The notes: generated by a model not told the origin, from the sequence alone. Positions 9,243 to 18,266 are shown, numbered from the stretch's first letter. The stretch is DNA of 64,000 nucleotides from Sodalis glossinidius str. 'morsitans' (GCF_000010085.1 NC_007712.1:1550001-1614000); one strand, 5' to 3'. Made by a program: numbers and translations.

Positions 9243-9818
9243 TTAACTTTGTGCTTCGTTGGGCAACACCCGCCGGGCTTCACGGTAACGGGATTTCCAG
9301 TAGCTTTTATTCAGGTTGGAAATCATCACGCCACTGCTGGTAGAAGCATGAACAAATTGATCGTTACCCAGATAGATGCCTACATGACGGCCCGTTGAGC
9401 TGGCGCTAAACAGCACCAGGTCGCCCGGACGCAGCTTAGTGCGTTGAATTCTGGAGCCTATTTCCCGTTGATCCAGCGTAGAGCGTGGCAGGTCAAGGCC
9501 AAATTGCTCACGGAATGTCATTTGTACGAAACCGGAGCAATCAATTCCGCGCTTGGTACTGCCGCCGAGGCGGTAACGCACGCCTTTCCAGTCGGCATAT
9601 TGATCCATAATTTTGGATTTAATATCCACATTACGAACCATTTCTTCAAATTCGTCCTGAGAGGCTTGCAGTAAAAAATGATTTGAATCGTTTACTGCAT
9701 GCATGTCAGCGGTTTGTTTCGGGCTATGAGAAGTACTGCAGGCGGAGAGCATGGCAGCAACCGCCACTGCGGGGATGAGCCGCAGAACATATCTCAAGAT
9801 AGGCTGAGATTTGACCAT
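9243..9818 (-). CDS. mepS: MepS (Spr), murein DD-endopeptidase lipoprotein
   Basis: A 191-residue NlpC/P60 hydrolase (E. coli MepS is 188). The N-terminus has a lipoprotein signal with lipobox LSAC, so it should be anchored in the outer membrane. The catalytic Cys lies in GIDCSGFVQM; the His partners are in RHVGIYLG and FVHAST. The enzyme cleaves D-Ala-meso-DAP cross-links to let new peptidoglycan in. It appears intact, with its own terminator, while its former neighbours are decayed. Confidence 0.95.
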   Translation of the reverse strand: MVKSQPILRYVLRLIPAVAVAAMLSACSTSHSPKQTADMHAVNDSNHFLLQASQDEFEEMVRNVDIKSKIMDQYADWKGVRYRLGGSTKRGIDCSGFVQMTFREQFGLDLPRSTLDQREIGSRIQRTKLRPGDLVLFSASSTGRHVGIYLGNDQFVHASTSSGVMISNLNKSYWKSRYREARRVLPNEAQS

Positions 9819-10227
9819 TATTCGTGTTATCCCTTGAAGTCCTTAACGACAATGTCGTTATAAAATGCCAAACCAATGAGAGTTGAGCGCTCGTCCTAAT
9901 TGAACAGATTTCGTTCATCAAGTGTGTGGTATTACTCACACAATCGCTTTTAAGGATAAAAAAATTAACGGACCGGACGTCGAGCGAATTCGAGGTTACC
10001 GTAATGAATAAAGGAAAGCGAGGTTTTTAAACGTAAACTTATAACTTTTAATGATGTAATTATTTGTCAACCGGCACAAATGACTTTTGCGTAAATAATT
10101 AGCTGTGGTGGACGAAATCGGCGCTGGTACGGGTCGAAGGCGCCTAATTGGGCATCGAGATCAGGGCGGGGATGGACTACACCGCTTATCCAGCGTATCA
10201 CGCCGGGGCGCGGAGGAGAGTATTTTC
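9819..10227. other. Intergenic region upstream of mepS
   Basis: About 410 bases without a recognisable gene. The part next to mepS (9820-10100) is A+T-rich and must contain the mepS promoter, though no single hexamer pair is convincing. The part nearer lpxT is G+C-rich and probably includes eroded lpxT 3' flank. Confidence 0.35.
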
Positions 10228-10862
10228 TTATCCGTGCGGCTGATGACGATGGTTAAACAACGTCGCGCGCGGCAGGCGGCGCTCAAACCAACTCACCAGC
10301 GCATCGCAACCGCCGCCGAGAAGAACAGGAAAATCAACACGGCCTGCAGGAAAGCCCGGCGGCCAAAATAGTGCAGCATAAAGGCGGCGAAAATCATCAG
10401 CAGCATGCCGTGATCGCCCGGGAAGCTGTCGCTTGAGAACTCTTTGGTGGGAATATGGGTCAACTCGGCAATGCTGACGACGTCGGGCGTTGCTTTAAAA
10501 TAGCGCGACGGGCTGACATGCGACACCGGCACCAGATGGCCAAGCTGGTTAAGCACCAGGGCGGTGATGATCAGGGCCAGGACAATCGCCAGCATGCGGT
10601 GACGGCCGGCGGCATCGGCGCGCAGGAAGTAGCGCAGGTATAGGGCGCCCATCGTCAGCAAGGAGCCGAGATCAAAGATGCGGTTGTTGGTAATAGCCAG
10701 AAAATCGGCAAACTGCGGATGGCGTACCGCCTGGTGATTAACCGCGTGGTAGATGCGGCTATCGAGCGTGAACCAGATACCGTGATGTGCGGGCAGGTAC
10801 CATGAAATGAACAACGCCACGCCGAGTAAGCTCAGCATCGCCATGGTCGGGAGGCGAGACAT
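10228..10862 (-). pseudogene. lpxT: LpxT (YeiU) lipid A 1-diphosphate synthase, C-terminus destroyed
   Basis: The open part (190 codons from ATG 10862 to TGA 10293) matches the first four fifths of E. coli LpxT: LFISWYLPAHHGIWF, AITNNRIFDLGSLLTMG, VLNQLGHLVPV, and the PAP2 motif-2 core DSFPGDHGMLLMIFAAFM. After AVAMRW the frame ends. A second frame continues SWFERRLPRATLF to TAA 10228, consistent with the real C-terminus, so there is a frameshift plus loss of ~30 codons. The lost part includes the third PAP2 motif (SR...H...D type), which carries a catalytic His. In the family the protein transfers phosphate from undecaprenyl diphosphate to lipid A at the periplasmic face. Activity is very unlikely. 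Confidence 0.85.
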
Positions 10863-10895
10863 GGAAAAACCCTTAATATGAGAAATTGAATATGT

Positions 10896-11888
10896 TTAAA
10901 TATAAGATATATGATATAAATGAATTTTTAACAATTCGCTCTGAAAGTGATTCCAGTCCGCGGTCTGCGGGTGAATAAGCTCTATTCGGCTATCCGCCGG
11001 TGGTTGAGGCAACGTTTCCGTGTGCAGGTAATGCCCCTGGCGGTTTATCCGTAAGGTGCCTTCGTGAATCCGCAGCACGCCTTTCATGCGTTCCACTGGC
11101 GCCAGACCGCAACCATTCCAGCAGTCCCAGCGTATCAAATCGCGTTGCGCCATCAAATATCCAGCCGCAGGCATGATAGCCTTGCCCCTGATTCAGCGCG
11201 CGGCGCCAGCCTTGATTGCCCGGGAGGCGGAGAGCGGCTAGACCGGAGGGGGCCGCGGCATGCTGATGCCCGGCGCCGACCACCAGCGGTCGCAGATTTG
11301 CCCGCGGGCGATCCAACAGCGCTAGCGGCAGCTGCCCATGGCTGCCGGTGAAGAGCTCGCGGCCGTCTGCACTGGCGCGCTACCATGCCGCCAATGACTG
11401 CCGGTCAGCGTCAGCGTAGGTTTCCTGTTTGTTGGCGATGACGATATTGCCCGCGGCCAACTGATCGCGGAAGTTTTCGTTGTCTCGATAGCGTGGTTGG
11501 CTAAGCTGACGCGCGTCAAGCAGGCACAGCATCGCCCGCAATTGCAGCCAGTTGTGATAGGTATCGGAGGCGAGTAGCGCAAGGATTTGAGCGGGATGAC
11601 CCAGGCCGGTAGGCTCTATCAATAATCTATCGGGCCGGTTCCGCGTTAGCAAGGTGTTGAGGCCGATTTGCAGTGGCAGACCGTTAACGCAGTGCATGCA
11701 GCCGCCGGGGATCTCTTTTAGCAGCGCGCCGCTGTCGACGAGCAGGGCGCCATCGACCCCGATTTCGCCGAATTCGTTCACCAGGATAGCCCACTTCTCA
11801 TCGGCGGGTTTCTGGCTGAGAAAATGACGTAAGGTGGTCGTTTTTCCACTACCGAGAAAACCGGTTACAGGGTGGTTTGGGTGGGCAT
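10896..11888 (-). pseudogene. yeiR: YeiR, COG0523-type GTPase/metallochaperone, multiply broken
   Basis: Joined across frames the minus strand reads as E. coli YeiR from end to end. Lesions in order are as follows. A 1-nt loss near 11867-11871 comes just before the P-loop (TGFLGSGKTTTLRHFL in the shifted frame). An in-frame TAG at 11380-11382 lies where E. coli has the second Trp of RWWQQ. A 1-nt insertion near 11105 comes before LAPVERMKGVLRI. In addition the metal-binding CxCC of the family reads Cys-Met-His-Cys (GGCMHCVNGLP), losing the middle cysteine. Remaining landmarks are NEFGEIGVDGALL, DRLLIEPTGLGHP and NIVIANK. The family uses GTP hydrolysis in zinc or other metal delivery. The original start is ATG 11888. 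Confidence 0.85.
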
Positions 11889-11900
11889 GGCGATTCCGCT

Positions 11901-13227
11901 TTAGTCGTTAACCAATTTGGCTACCGTTGCCAGCGCGCCGTGCTGCATCAGCGATCGATAGGCCTCGGTGACCGCGGCGACGAACACCGGGCTTCCCGGC
12001 AAATCCTGACCGAAAACGTTGCAAAGCGCAAGCCATGCCCGCACGCGCGCCGGCCCCTCTTCATGCCGGGCGGCGATCTCCGAAAGTGTGCACTGCAGCG
12101 GATAGCGATAGGTTGTCCCCGCTCGTCAATGCCGCCGGCGTAACGTATCCGGCCCGTGACCGCCAGCAGCGGCGCTGCCCTGTCGTAAATGCCAACGCAG
12201 CGGATTGAGGATACGCTACGGCAGTTTTTGCGTACTTTCCATCGCGATTTGCCAGGTGCGATGCTTCAGAGCGGGGTTAGCGAAACGCGCCAGCAATTGT
12301 CGGGCGTAGTCCCCGGTGTCCACTCCTTAAATGGGTTGCAGGGTGGCTGCTTATTCGTCAAGCATTAGCTTCTCGACCGCGTCGCGCAGTGTGGAGTCGT
12401 TCATGCAGTCGCTGATATGAGCGTAACCGGCCAGATAGCCCAGCCAGGCGAGGAACGAATGGCTGCCATTGAGCATCCGCAGCTTCATTTCTTCAAACGG
12501 CGCCACATCACTGACCAACTGTGCTCCCGCCAGCTCCCATTGCGGGCGGCCGGCGACAAAATTATCTTCTATGACCTATTGAATAAAGGGCTCGCAGGCG
12601 ATAGCGCAGGGATCCCGTATGCCGAGGATTGCCGCACCTCCGCCAGCATCTCCTCGCTGGCGGCGGGGACGATACGACGATCCACCATGGTGGCCGGGAA
12701 AGAGGCGTGTTCGGCGATCTAACGGCCGAGCGCCTGGGCGAGGCCCAGCACCGAGGCACGCACGTGCGGCGCCGCCAAATTGGCCACTATGCCCGTGTGG
12801 GTGAGATTGAGTTGGCCGCTGCCCGGTTCGATGCAGTCCCTTTTTCGGTGATGGTCAGCGATACGATGGCGACCTGCGGCTCGGCAAGCTTGGCCAGTAG
12901 CGCATCAATACCCTGTTCGGCGACGATCAGCGAGTCGCCTACGGCGCCTATCACCCGCGCGCGTTCCCCATCGGGACCCTTGGACACGACGGTATAAAGA
13001 TGGTCCTGGCGTCGTAGCGCGGCCAGTAGATCGGCGCTGTGCAAGCTGACCTCGCATATTCCCCAGTCGCCGCCGTGACGATTGAGCACCCGGTCGGTCA
13101 TGACGCCCTGGTGGGCGCGGTGGAACGCACCAAAACCAATATGCACAATACGGCTGACAAGGCGACGGAGATCGTAACCCGGCTGCTGCATGTGTTCCGG
13201 TAACGGCCATGAGGTGAGGGTTGGCAT
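11901..13227 (-). pseudogene. yeiQ: YeiQ, mannitol-dehydrogenase-family oxidoreductase, heavily eroded
   Basis: From ATG 13227 the first ~120 codons read well (RLVSRIVHIGFGAFHRAHQG, DWGICEVSLHSADLL, AIVSLTITEKG) and match the NAD-binding half of YeiQ/UxuB-type long-chain polyol dehydrogenases. Downstream the frame shifts, ~50 codons around the central region are missing, and fragments continue: VLGLAQALG, MVDRRIVPAAS, VIEDNFVAGRPQWELAGAQ, EEMKLRMLNGSHSFLAWLG and HRTWQIAMES. Premature codons include TAG at 12719-12721, 12576-12578 (E. coli Trp of RQWVIEDNF) and 12216-12218 (Gln of LPQR), plus two TAA between. The product cannot be made. The family oxidises sugar acids or polyols with NAD; the specific YeiQ substrate is not certain to me. 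Confidence 0.85.
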
Positions 13228-13490
13228 GGTTTGTTCTCTATAAAGGTGAGTCTGCGCCCGGTGACGGCGTGACCGAGGCGAAAGTGTTTTTTTTGTTAAC
13301 ATAGTAAACATGAAAAGTTAATGCTGCAAGCCAGGCGGCAGAAAACCGCTTTTTTTGCCAGGATAAGCATGTCGGCGGGGGAAAGCGGATAACCGGCCGT
13401 CCGCGCGCTGCACCGACATAAAAAACGCGGTGGTGTCAGGGGGGCCGGATGCGCCCCGGGCGGGCGCACGAGAGCGCGCTAAGTCGAGAG
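13228..13490. other. Gap between yeiQ start and yeiP end
   Basis: About 260 bases with no gene seen. It should hold the yeiQ promoter (minus strand): an A+T-rich patch lies at 13285-13325, followed by G+C-rich sequence. Confidence 0.35.
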
Positions 13491-13544
13491 GGTCCGCTTC
13501 ACCGATGCCGCTCGGCCAGCGGGCGCGGTTTAGTGAAGCGGACC
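13491..13544. repeat. Perfect 12-bp inverted repeat just after yeiP
   Basis: GGTCCGCTTCAC (13491-13502) and its exact complement GTGAAGCGGACC (13533-13544) flank a 30-base G+C-rich loop. The arm ends six bases past the yeiP stop on the minus strand. It could end yeiP transcription as RNA structure, but there is no T-run, so a simple intrinsic terminator is not supported. Confidence 0.6.
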
Positions 13545-13550
13545 GGTGGA

Positions 13551-14124
13551 TTAGTCGGCGCGTCCCATATAGCGACGTTCCGCCACGTGAATGCAGATAC
13601 GCTCGCCGCCGCTGAGGTATTCCGGTACCTGGATCACCAGACCGGTCTTCAGAGTTGCGGGTTTGGTACGCGCGCTGGCGGAAGCCCCTTTGATACCCGG
13701 TGTGGTGTCGACAATATCCAGATCTATGGTCTGCGGCGGTTCCGGCGCCAGCACCGCACTATCCATCGTCAGCACCTGCATGCCGGGAATACCGCCCTCA
13801 GGGATAAACAGCAGCTCGTCTTCAATCTGATCTTTTTTGAAGATGTAGGGCGTGTAGTCCTCATCATCCATAAAGATGTATTCATCGCCGTCCACATAAG
13901 AAAACGTCACCGAACGCCGGGTGAGGGGTGATAGTGTCGAGGATATCGTCACCGTTAAAGCGTTACTCAACCTTTAAACCGGTACGCACATCGGCAAAAC
14001 GCATTTTATAAAGCGTGCTGGCGCCACGTGCGCTTGGGCTTTGAATGTCTATGTTTTTAACCAGCAATAATTTACCGTTGTAATTTATCGCCATACCGCG
14101 CTTTATTTCATTAGATCTAGCCAT
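13551..14124 (-). pseudogene. yeiP: YeiP, elongation factor P-like protein, one nonsense and one frameshift
   Basis: From ATG 14124 the frame gives the YeiP N-terminus (ARSNEIKRGMAINYNGKLLL, STLYKMRFADVRTGLKVE). It then meets TAA where E. coli has the second Glu of KVEERF. A 1-nt insertion follows after DDILDTIT; the match resumes as LTRRSVTFSYVDGDEYIFMD and runs to the family C-terminus IHVAERRYMGRAD at 13551. The three EF-P domains are therefore all recognisable but not joined. YeiP is an EF-P paralogue with a poorly defined ribosomal role. With only two lesions this is a relatively young pseudogene. Confidence 0.88.
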
Positions 14125-14165
14125 TAACAAGGACCTGTAGTGTATGTCGGGATCAGGGCGACACC

Positions 14166-15266
14166 TTACCGTAGCTGTCGGAGTCGGGAAGAGGGGGGCA
14201 GTGTGTCGCGGTGCTGCGGCAAATCTACATCACGAATGCGCCACATGCAATATCCGGCGCCGGCAATCATGAGCAGCGACAGGGAAAATACGCCGTGGAA
14301 TTGGCCGATTGTCGACACCAGCCCGGCCAGAGAGTCGGCGATAATCCAGCTCACCCGGCCGCTATTGGTGAACAAGGTCGTGGTGGCCCCGGCCCTAACC
14401 GGGCATCAAATCCTGAAAATAGATCATGCCAATGCCGGCTAAAATCCCGATGAATAAGGCGTTCAGCCACTGCAGCATCAACAGCGCCGTAGGATCGTGC
14501 ATCAGCAGCATGCCGAAATAAAACAGCGCCCCGGCGGCCACCGCCAGGCGCATCAACCGCCGTTTCCCCCAGCGCTTACTTAACCAGCCAGCAGCATAGT
14601 GGGGATTTCCAGCCCGGCGGCGGTACCCATCATCACCCCGGCGGTTTTCTCCAGCAGATGCAATTCGTGCAGGATATACAACGGCATATTAATGAGGTAC
14701 ATGCAATTGCAGGTCCACATCAAGGTACAAGCGGCAAACAACAACAGCGTATCGTGACGGTTGCGGCGCGGCGCTTCCAGCACCGACCGGGCCTGACGCC
14801 GGGATTTGTGCATAGAGGGCAACATCAGCCAGACCAAAGCACCGCAGAGCAAGAACGTCACGCCGGCCATCAAATACATCATCTTGAAGCCGAATCCCAG
14901 CGCCAGCGCGAACGGGGGACCGATGACCCACGCCAGCGAAACCTGTGCGCGCAGCACCGAACTGAACATGACCGCTTCACGGCCGGTATGATCGGCATGT
15001 TCGCGCGCCAACGCGCCCAGCAGACAGCATTTGAAAATCAGTAGATTGAGATCGCCCTGCTTGTCGGAGCGAGCGGCCAGAAACTGGCTGACGAAAATAC
15101 CGATAATAGCGCTGCCGGTATAAAACAGACCCACCATAAACGGCCGGGCCTGGACTTCCTGGGATAAAAACAGGCTGAGCGTGGGCAACTGGAGCGCACC
15201 GGCAATACCGGTCAGAAAAGCAATCGCCAGAAAGGCCGTAGAGGTCATATCCGGCAGGTGCCGCAC
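14166..15266 (-). pseudogene. setB: SetB-like sugar efflux transporter, deleted and frameshifted
   Basis: A major-facilitator protein matching E. coli SetB: STAFLAIAFLTGIAGALQLP, RPFMVGLFYTGSAIIGIFVS, LAREHADHTGREAVMFSS, RAQVSLAWVIGPP and GVMMGTAAGLEIPTMLLAG. About 35-40 codons are missing in frame between KCCLLGA and LAREHA, covering helices 3-4. The frame is then lost at ~14580; fragments continue as KRWGKRRLMRLAVAAG and GIGMIYFQDLMPG, hit TAG at 14395-14397 (Gln in E. coli), and finish in a third frame as TTTLFTNSGRVSWIIADSLAG to 14166. The family exports glucosides or lactose. The start is probably GTG 15266. It lies upstream of, and divergent from, the fru operon, as in E. coli. Confidence 0.85.
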
Positions 15267-15567
15267 CAGGGGTAAGTATCATGAATATCGTTCGGGGTAA
15301 AGGACGGGCACGGGCGCATCATACGCCGATAGGAGAAAAACAAAATAGCGTAACGGAAAAAAAGACCTGCCGCGCAAACTGCCCGCTAAGCCCATCGCGG
15401 CGGCGGGAGAGGTCGCGTGAGAAATAGCGGGCGAGGGGCTGCGCCCAGGCTTCAGCTCACACGGCTCTAACGGGGCCATCGGCGGGAAAAATGTGTGGGC
15501 TATCAAAGATTCATGATGAAATATAAGCCATTCCTTGCATTCAGGGCGATCTGGTTTCACACTTATT

Positions 15568-15579
15568 TGAAACGTTTCA
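15568..15579. promoter_or_regulatory. Cra (FruR) operator 1 upstream of fruB
   Basis: TGAAACGTTTCA is a perfect 12-bp palindrome matching the Cra consensus half-site on both sides. It lies ~95 bases before the fruB start. E. coli fruBKA likewise has two Cra operators. Confidence 0.8.
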
Positions 15580-15633
15580 GCGTAGCTTCTCGAGCGTTAA
15601 CCCCGAAGTCACGCATTTTTTAAATCAATCAGA

Positions 15634-15645
15634 TGAAACGATTCA
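15634..15645. promoter_or_regulatory. Cra (FruR) operator 2 upstream of fruB
   Basis: TGAAACGATTCA differs from the perfect palindrome at one position. It lies 66 bases after operator 1 and 30 bases before fruB, the same two-operator arrangement as the E. coli fru operon. Confidence 0.75.
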
Positions 15646-15674
15646 ACTTCGGCATTCAGCAGGTGAGGAGAACT

Positions 15675-16674
15675 GTGTTCGAGCTGTCATTACATGCATC
15701 CATCCCGGCGCCAGGGCAGACAATAAAGCGCAAGCCATTTGTCAGGCCACGGAGGCGCTGACGCAGGCGGGCTGCGTCAGCGACGGTTATCTGGCGGGGA
15801 TGATGGAGCGGGAAACGCAAACGTCTACCTTTTTGGGCAATGGCATCGCCACCCCGCACGGGACTACGGCGACCCGCCATCTGGTGCAAAATACCGGGGT
15901 GCAGGTTTTTCAATACCCGCAGGGCATCGACTGGGGCGAGGGACAAACGGCCTATGTCGTCATTGGTATCGCCGCACGATCCGACGAGCATCTTGCCCTG
16001 CTGCGGCAACTGACCCATGTGCTGAGTGATGAAGCCCTGGCGGCGCGCCTGGCGAAAACCGACTCGGCTGAGGAATTGAGTAGCGTATTGATGGGTCAGC
16101 AACAGCCCGCGGCGTTTTTGTTTGACAGCTCGACGATGATATTGGACATTGCTGCCGGCGATCTGATGACGCTGAAAGCGCTTAATGCCGGTTTGCTACA
16201 GCGCCTCGGCGCCGTGGACACCGGTTTCGTAAGCGACGTCGCCATCAGTCGCCCGGCTACGCCCTTTGCCGACAATCAGCCGCTGCCGGTGCTGGACTAT
16301 CTTGCTGCGCTAGTGCGCCAGGGTAGCGTCGGACGGCTGACCGACGCCGATGCGCCGACGCTGCTGCCAGCGAAGTGGCGGAACAGGCGAATCAGCTTAC
16401 CGCCGAATTCGTGGTGCGCAATGAGCACGGGCTGCATGCCCGGCCGGGCACGGTGCTGGTCAGCGTGATCAAACAATTTGATAGCGCCATCACCGTCACC
16501 AACCTGGACGGAAGCGGTAAACCCGCTAACGGGCGCGGTCTGATGAAAGTGGTGGCGCTCGGCGTCAAAAAAGGTCACAAATTACGTTTTACCGCTGAAG
16601 GCAATGATGCCGAATAGGCGCTGTAGGCAATCGGCGAGGCCATTGCCTCGGGTCTCGGGGAGGGAGAGGCATGA
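15675..16674 (+). pseudogene. fruB: FruB, fructose-specific EIIA/HPr (FPr) protein, broken
   Basis: The GTG 15675 start follows GAGGAG at 15665-15670 and gives VFELSLHA. The frame slips almost at once (near 15690), after which IHPGARADNKAQAICQATEAL and the EIIA domain read clearly, including TSTFLGNGIATPHGTT with the phospho-His and DEHLALLRQLTHVL. The middle linker is shortened, and the frame slips again near 16365. The C-terminal HPr domain then reads QLTAEFVVRNEHGLHARPG with its active His, followed by GSGKPANGRGLMKVVALG. Near its end are two TAG codons, 16615-16617 (Gln in E. coli) and 16624-16626 (Lys). The native stop overlaps the fruK start (ATGA). The intact protein would pass phosphate from PEP via HPr to FruA. 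Confidence 0.88.
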
Positions 16675-17699
16675 GCAGACGCGTAGCCACGATTACGCTA
16701 AATCCGGCTTACGATTTGGTGGGCTTTTGCCCGGAAATCGAGCGAGGCGAAGTCAATTTGGTGCAAACCACCGGGCTGCACGCCGCTGGCAAAGGCATTA
16801 ACGTTGCCAAGGTGCTAAAAGATCTGGGCATCGACGTCACCGTTGGCGGTTTTTTAGGGAAAGAAAATCAGGAAGGCTTCCAACTGCTGTTTAGCAATCT
16901 GGGCATTGCCAATCGTTTCCAGGTGGTGCAGGGCCGGACGCGTATAAATGTTAAGTTGACCGAAAAAGACGGCGACGTCACTGACTTTAATTTTTCGGGT
17001 TTTACGGTGACGCCGCAGGATTGGGACCGTTTCGTCAACGACTCGCTCACGTGGCTTGGCCAGTTCGATATGGTGGCGGTCAGCGGCAGCCTGCCGGCTG
17101 GTGTGGCGCCGGCGGCTTTCACCGAATGGATGGTGAAGCTGCGCAGTCATTGCCCCTGCATTATTTTCGACAGCAGCCGCGAAGCGCTGGTGGCCGGGCT
17201 GAAAGCCTCCCCATGGCTGGTGAAACCCAACCGCCGTGAATTGGAGATCTGGGCCGTCCGTCCGTTGCCGGCGCTTGCCGACGTTGTCGAGGCCGCCCAT
17301 GCCCTGTGCGAGCAGGGGATTGCCCATGTCGTTATCTCGCTCGGCGCCGAAGGCGCGTTGTGGGTCAACGCCTCCGGTGCCTGGCTCGCCAAGCCGCCGG
17401 CTTGCGAAGTGGTGAGCACTGTCGGCGCGGGCGATTCGATGGTGGGGGGACTGATTTATGGCCTCTTGATGCGCGAATCAAGCGAACATACGCTCCGGCT
17501 GGCAATGGCAATGGCAATGGCAATGGCAATGGCAATGGCAATGGCAATGGCAATGGCAATGGCAATGGCAATGGCAATGGCAATGGCAATGGCAATGGCC
17601 GTGGCGGCGCTGGCGGTCAGCCAAAGCAATGTGGGTGTGACCGATCGCCCGCAATTGGCGGCCATGATGGTCCGGGTCGATTTGAAACCATTTAATTAA
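16671..17699 (+). CDS. fruK: FruK, 1-phosphofructokinase with a 30-residue Ala-Met repeat insertion
   Basis: A 342-residue PfkB-family kinase following E. coli FruK (312) almost residue for residue: NPAYDLVGFCPEIERGEVNL, HAAGKGINVAKVLKDLGIDV, GRTRINVKLTEKDG, the WLVKPNRRELEIWA segment, and the catalytic anion hole and base VSTVGAGDSMVGGLIYG. The 30-residue excess is a hexanucleotide tract just after SSEHTLRL, where E. coli has LATAVAAL. Here sixteen GCA-ATG pairs precede AVAALAVSQSNVGVTDRPQL. The reading frame is preserved. The insertion extends a helix shortly after the active-site loop, so activity is uncertain. Its start overlaps the fruB stop. It is the only open gene of the fru operon, but without FruA it would receive fructose-1-phosphate only from another source. 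Confidence 0.9.
   Translation: MSRRVATITLNPAYDLVGFCPEIERGEVNLVQTTGLHAAGKGINVAKVLKDLGIDVTVGGFLGKENQEGFQLLFSNLGIANRFQVVQGRTRINVKLTEKDGDVTDFNFSGFTVTPQDWDRFVNDSLTWLGQFDMVAVSGSLPAGVAPAAFTEWMVKLRSHCPCIIFDSSREALVAGLKASPWLVKPNRRELEIWAVRPLPALADVVEAAHALCEQGIAHVVISLGAEGALWVNASGAWLAKPPACEVVSTVGAGDSMVGGLIYGLLMRESSEHTLRLAMAMAMAMAMAMAMAMAMAMAMAMAMAMAMAMAVAALAVSQSNVGVTDRPQLAAMMVRVDLKPFN
17501..17597 (+). repeat. (GGCAAT)16 hexanucleotide microsatellite inside fruK
   Basis: Sixteen uninterrupted copies of GGCAAT run from 17501 to 17596, with the following G completing the last codon. In the fruK frame they encode alternating Ala-Met; another forward frame gives Gly-Asn. Because the unit is six bases, copy-number change alters protein length by two residues per unit without a frameshift. 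The fifteen extra units equal the 30 residues by which the product exceeds E. coli FruK. Confidence 0.97.
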
Positions 17700-17711
17700 G
17701 CGGGAGTAAGG

Positions 17712-18266
17712 ATGAAAACACGTCTGATTCTGGACAGTGCATTATGCAAGGCCCGCAGCCATCTACTGCGGACCTTGTTGACTGATGCGGCAAAGAAAAG
17801 CGGTCTGCAACTGGTCAATGACAACGCGGATGCGGAATTATGGGTGTTGGTGGGACAGGGGGCCGGTGATGCCTCGCTAAACGGTAAAACCGCGTTCCAG
17901 GGACGGCAGAAGAGGCCGCCGTCGATCAGGACGCCTTTTTGCAGCGCGCCCGTGCGCAGGCCGCACCGTATCAGGCCGCCGCTGCCGCACCGACTGGCGC
18001 CGGCGCGGTGACGGCGTGCCCTACCGGCGTCTCCTATATGCTGCCGATGGTGGTGGCGGGGGGGGGGAGGGTGCATTGCACTGTCCTTCATTTTCGGCAT
18101 TCATGCCGCCGAAAGGCCGGGCACTTTGGCCGCGGCGTTGATGGAAATCGGCAGCAAATCCGCCCTGACGCTCATGGTACCTGTCTTGGCGGGCTTCATC
18201 GCCTTCTCGATAGCCGATCGTCCGGGTCTGACGCCGGGGCTGGTGGGTGGGATGCTGGCGGTCAGC
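17712..18266 (+). pseudogene. fruA: FruA, fructose PTS EIIBC, large deletions
   Basis: ATG 17712, twelve bases after fruK, begins KTRLILDSALCKARSHLLRT and continues into the duplicated IIB' domain (DNADAELWVLVGQG). The EIIB active-site segment VTACPTGV then jumps directly to SYMLPMVVAGG, which in E. coli lies ~125 residues later in LLTGVSYMLP. The deletion therefore joined two TGV-containing stretches. A run of ten G (18058-18067) follows with a frameshift. The EIIC start is readable (ALSFIFGIHAAERPGTLAAA, LMVPVLAGFIAFSIADRPG, LTPGLVGGMLAVS) and stops at ~18266, where the sequence becomes the reversed start of nfo. More than half of EIIC is gone, so fructose phosphorylation through this gene is impossible. 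Confidence 0.88.

Noticed and set aside
17501..17597. Hexanucleotide tract considered as a CRISPR array
   Set aside because: Contiguous six-base units without spacers; a microsatellite, not CRISPR.
17306..17695. Gly-Asn repeat frame and minus-strand Pro-Leu and Ala-Ile repeat frames across the fruK microsatellite
   Set aside because: They are other readings of the same GGCAAT tract; only the fruK frame has homology on both sides.
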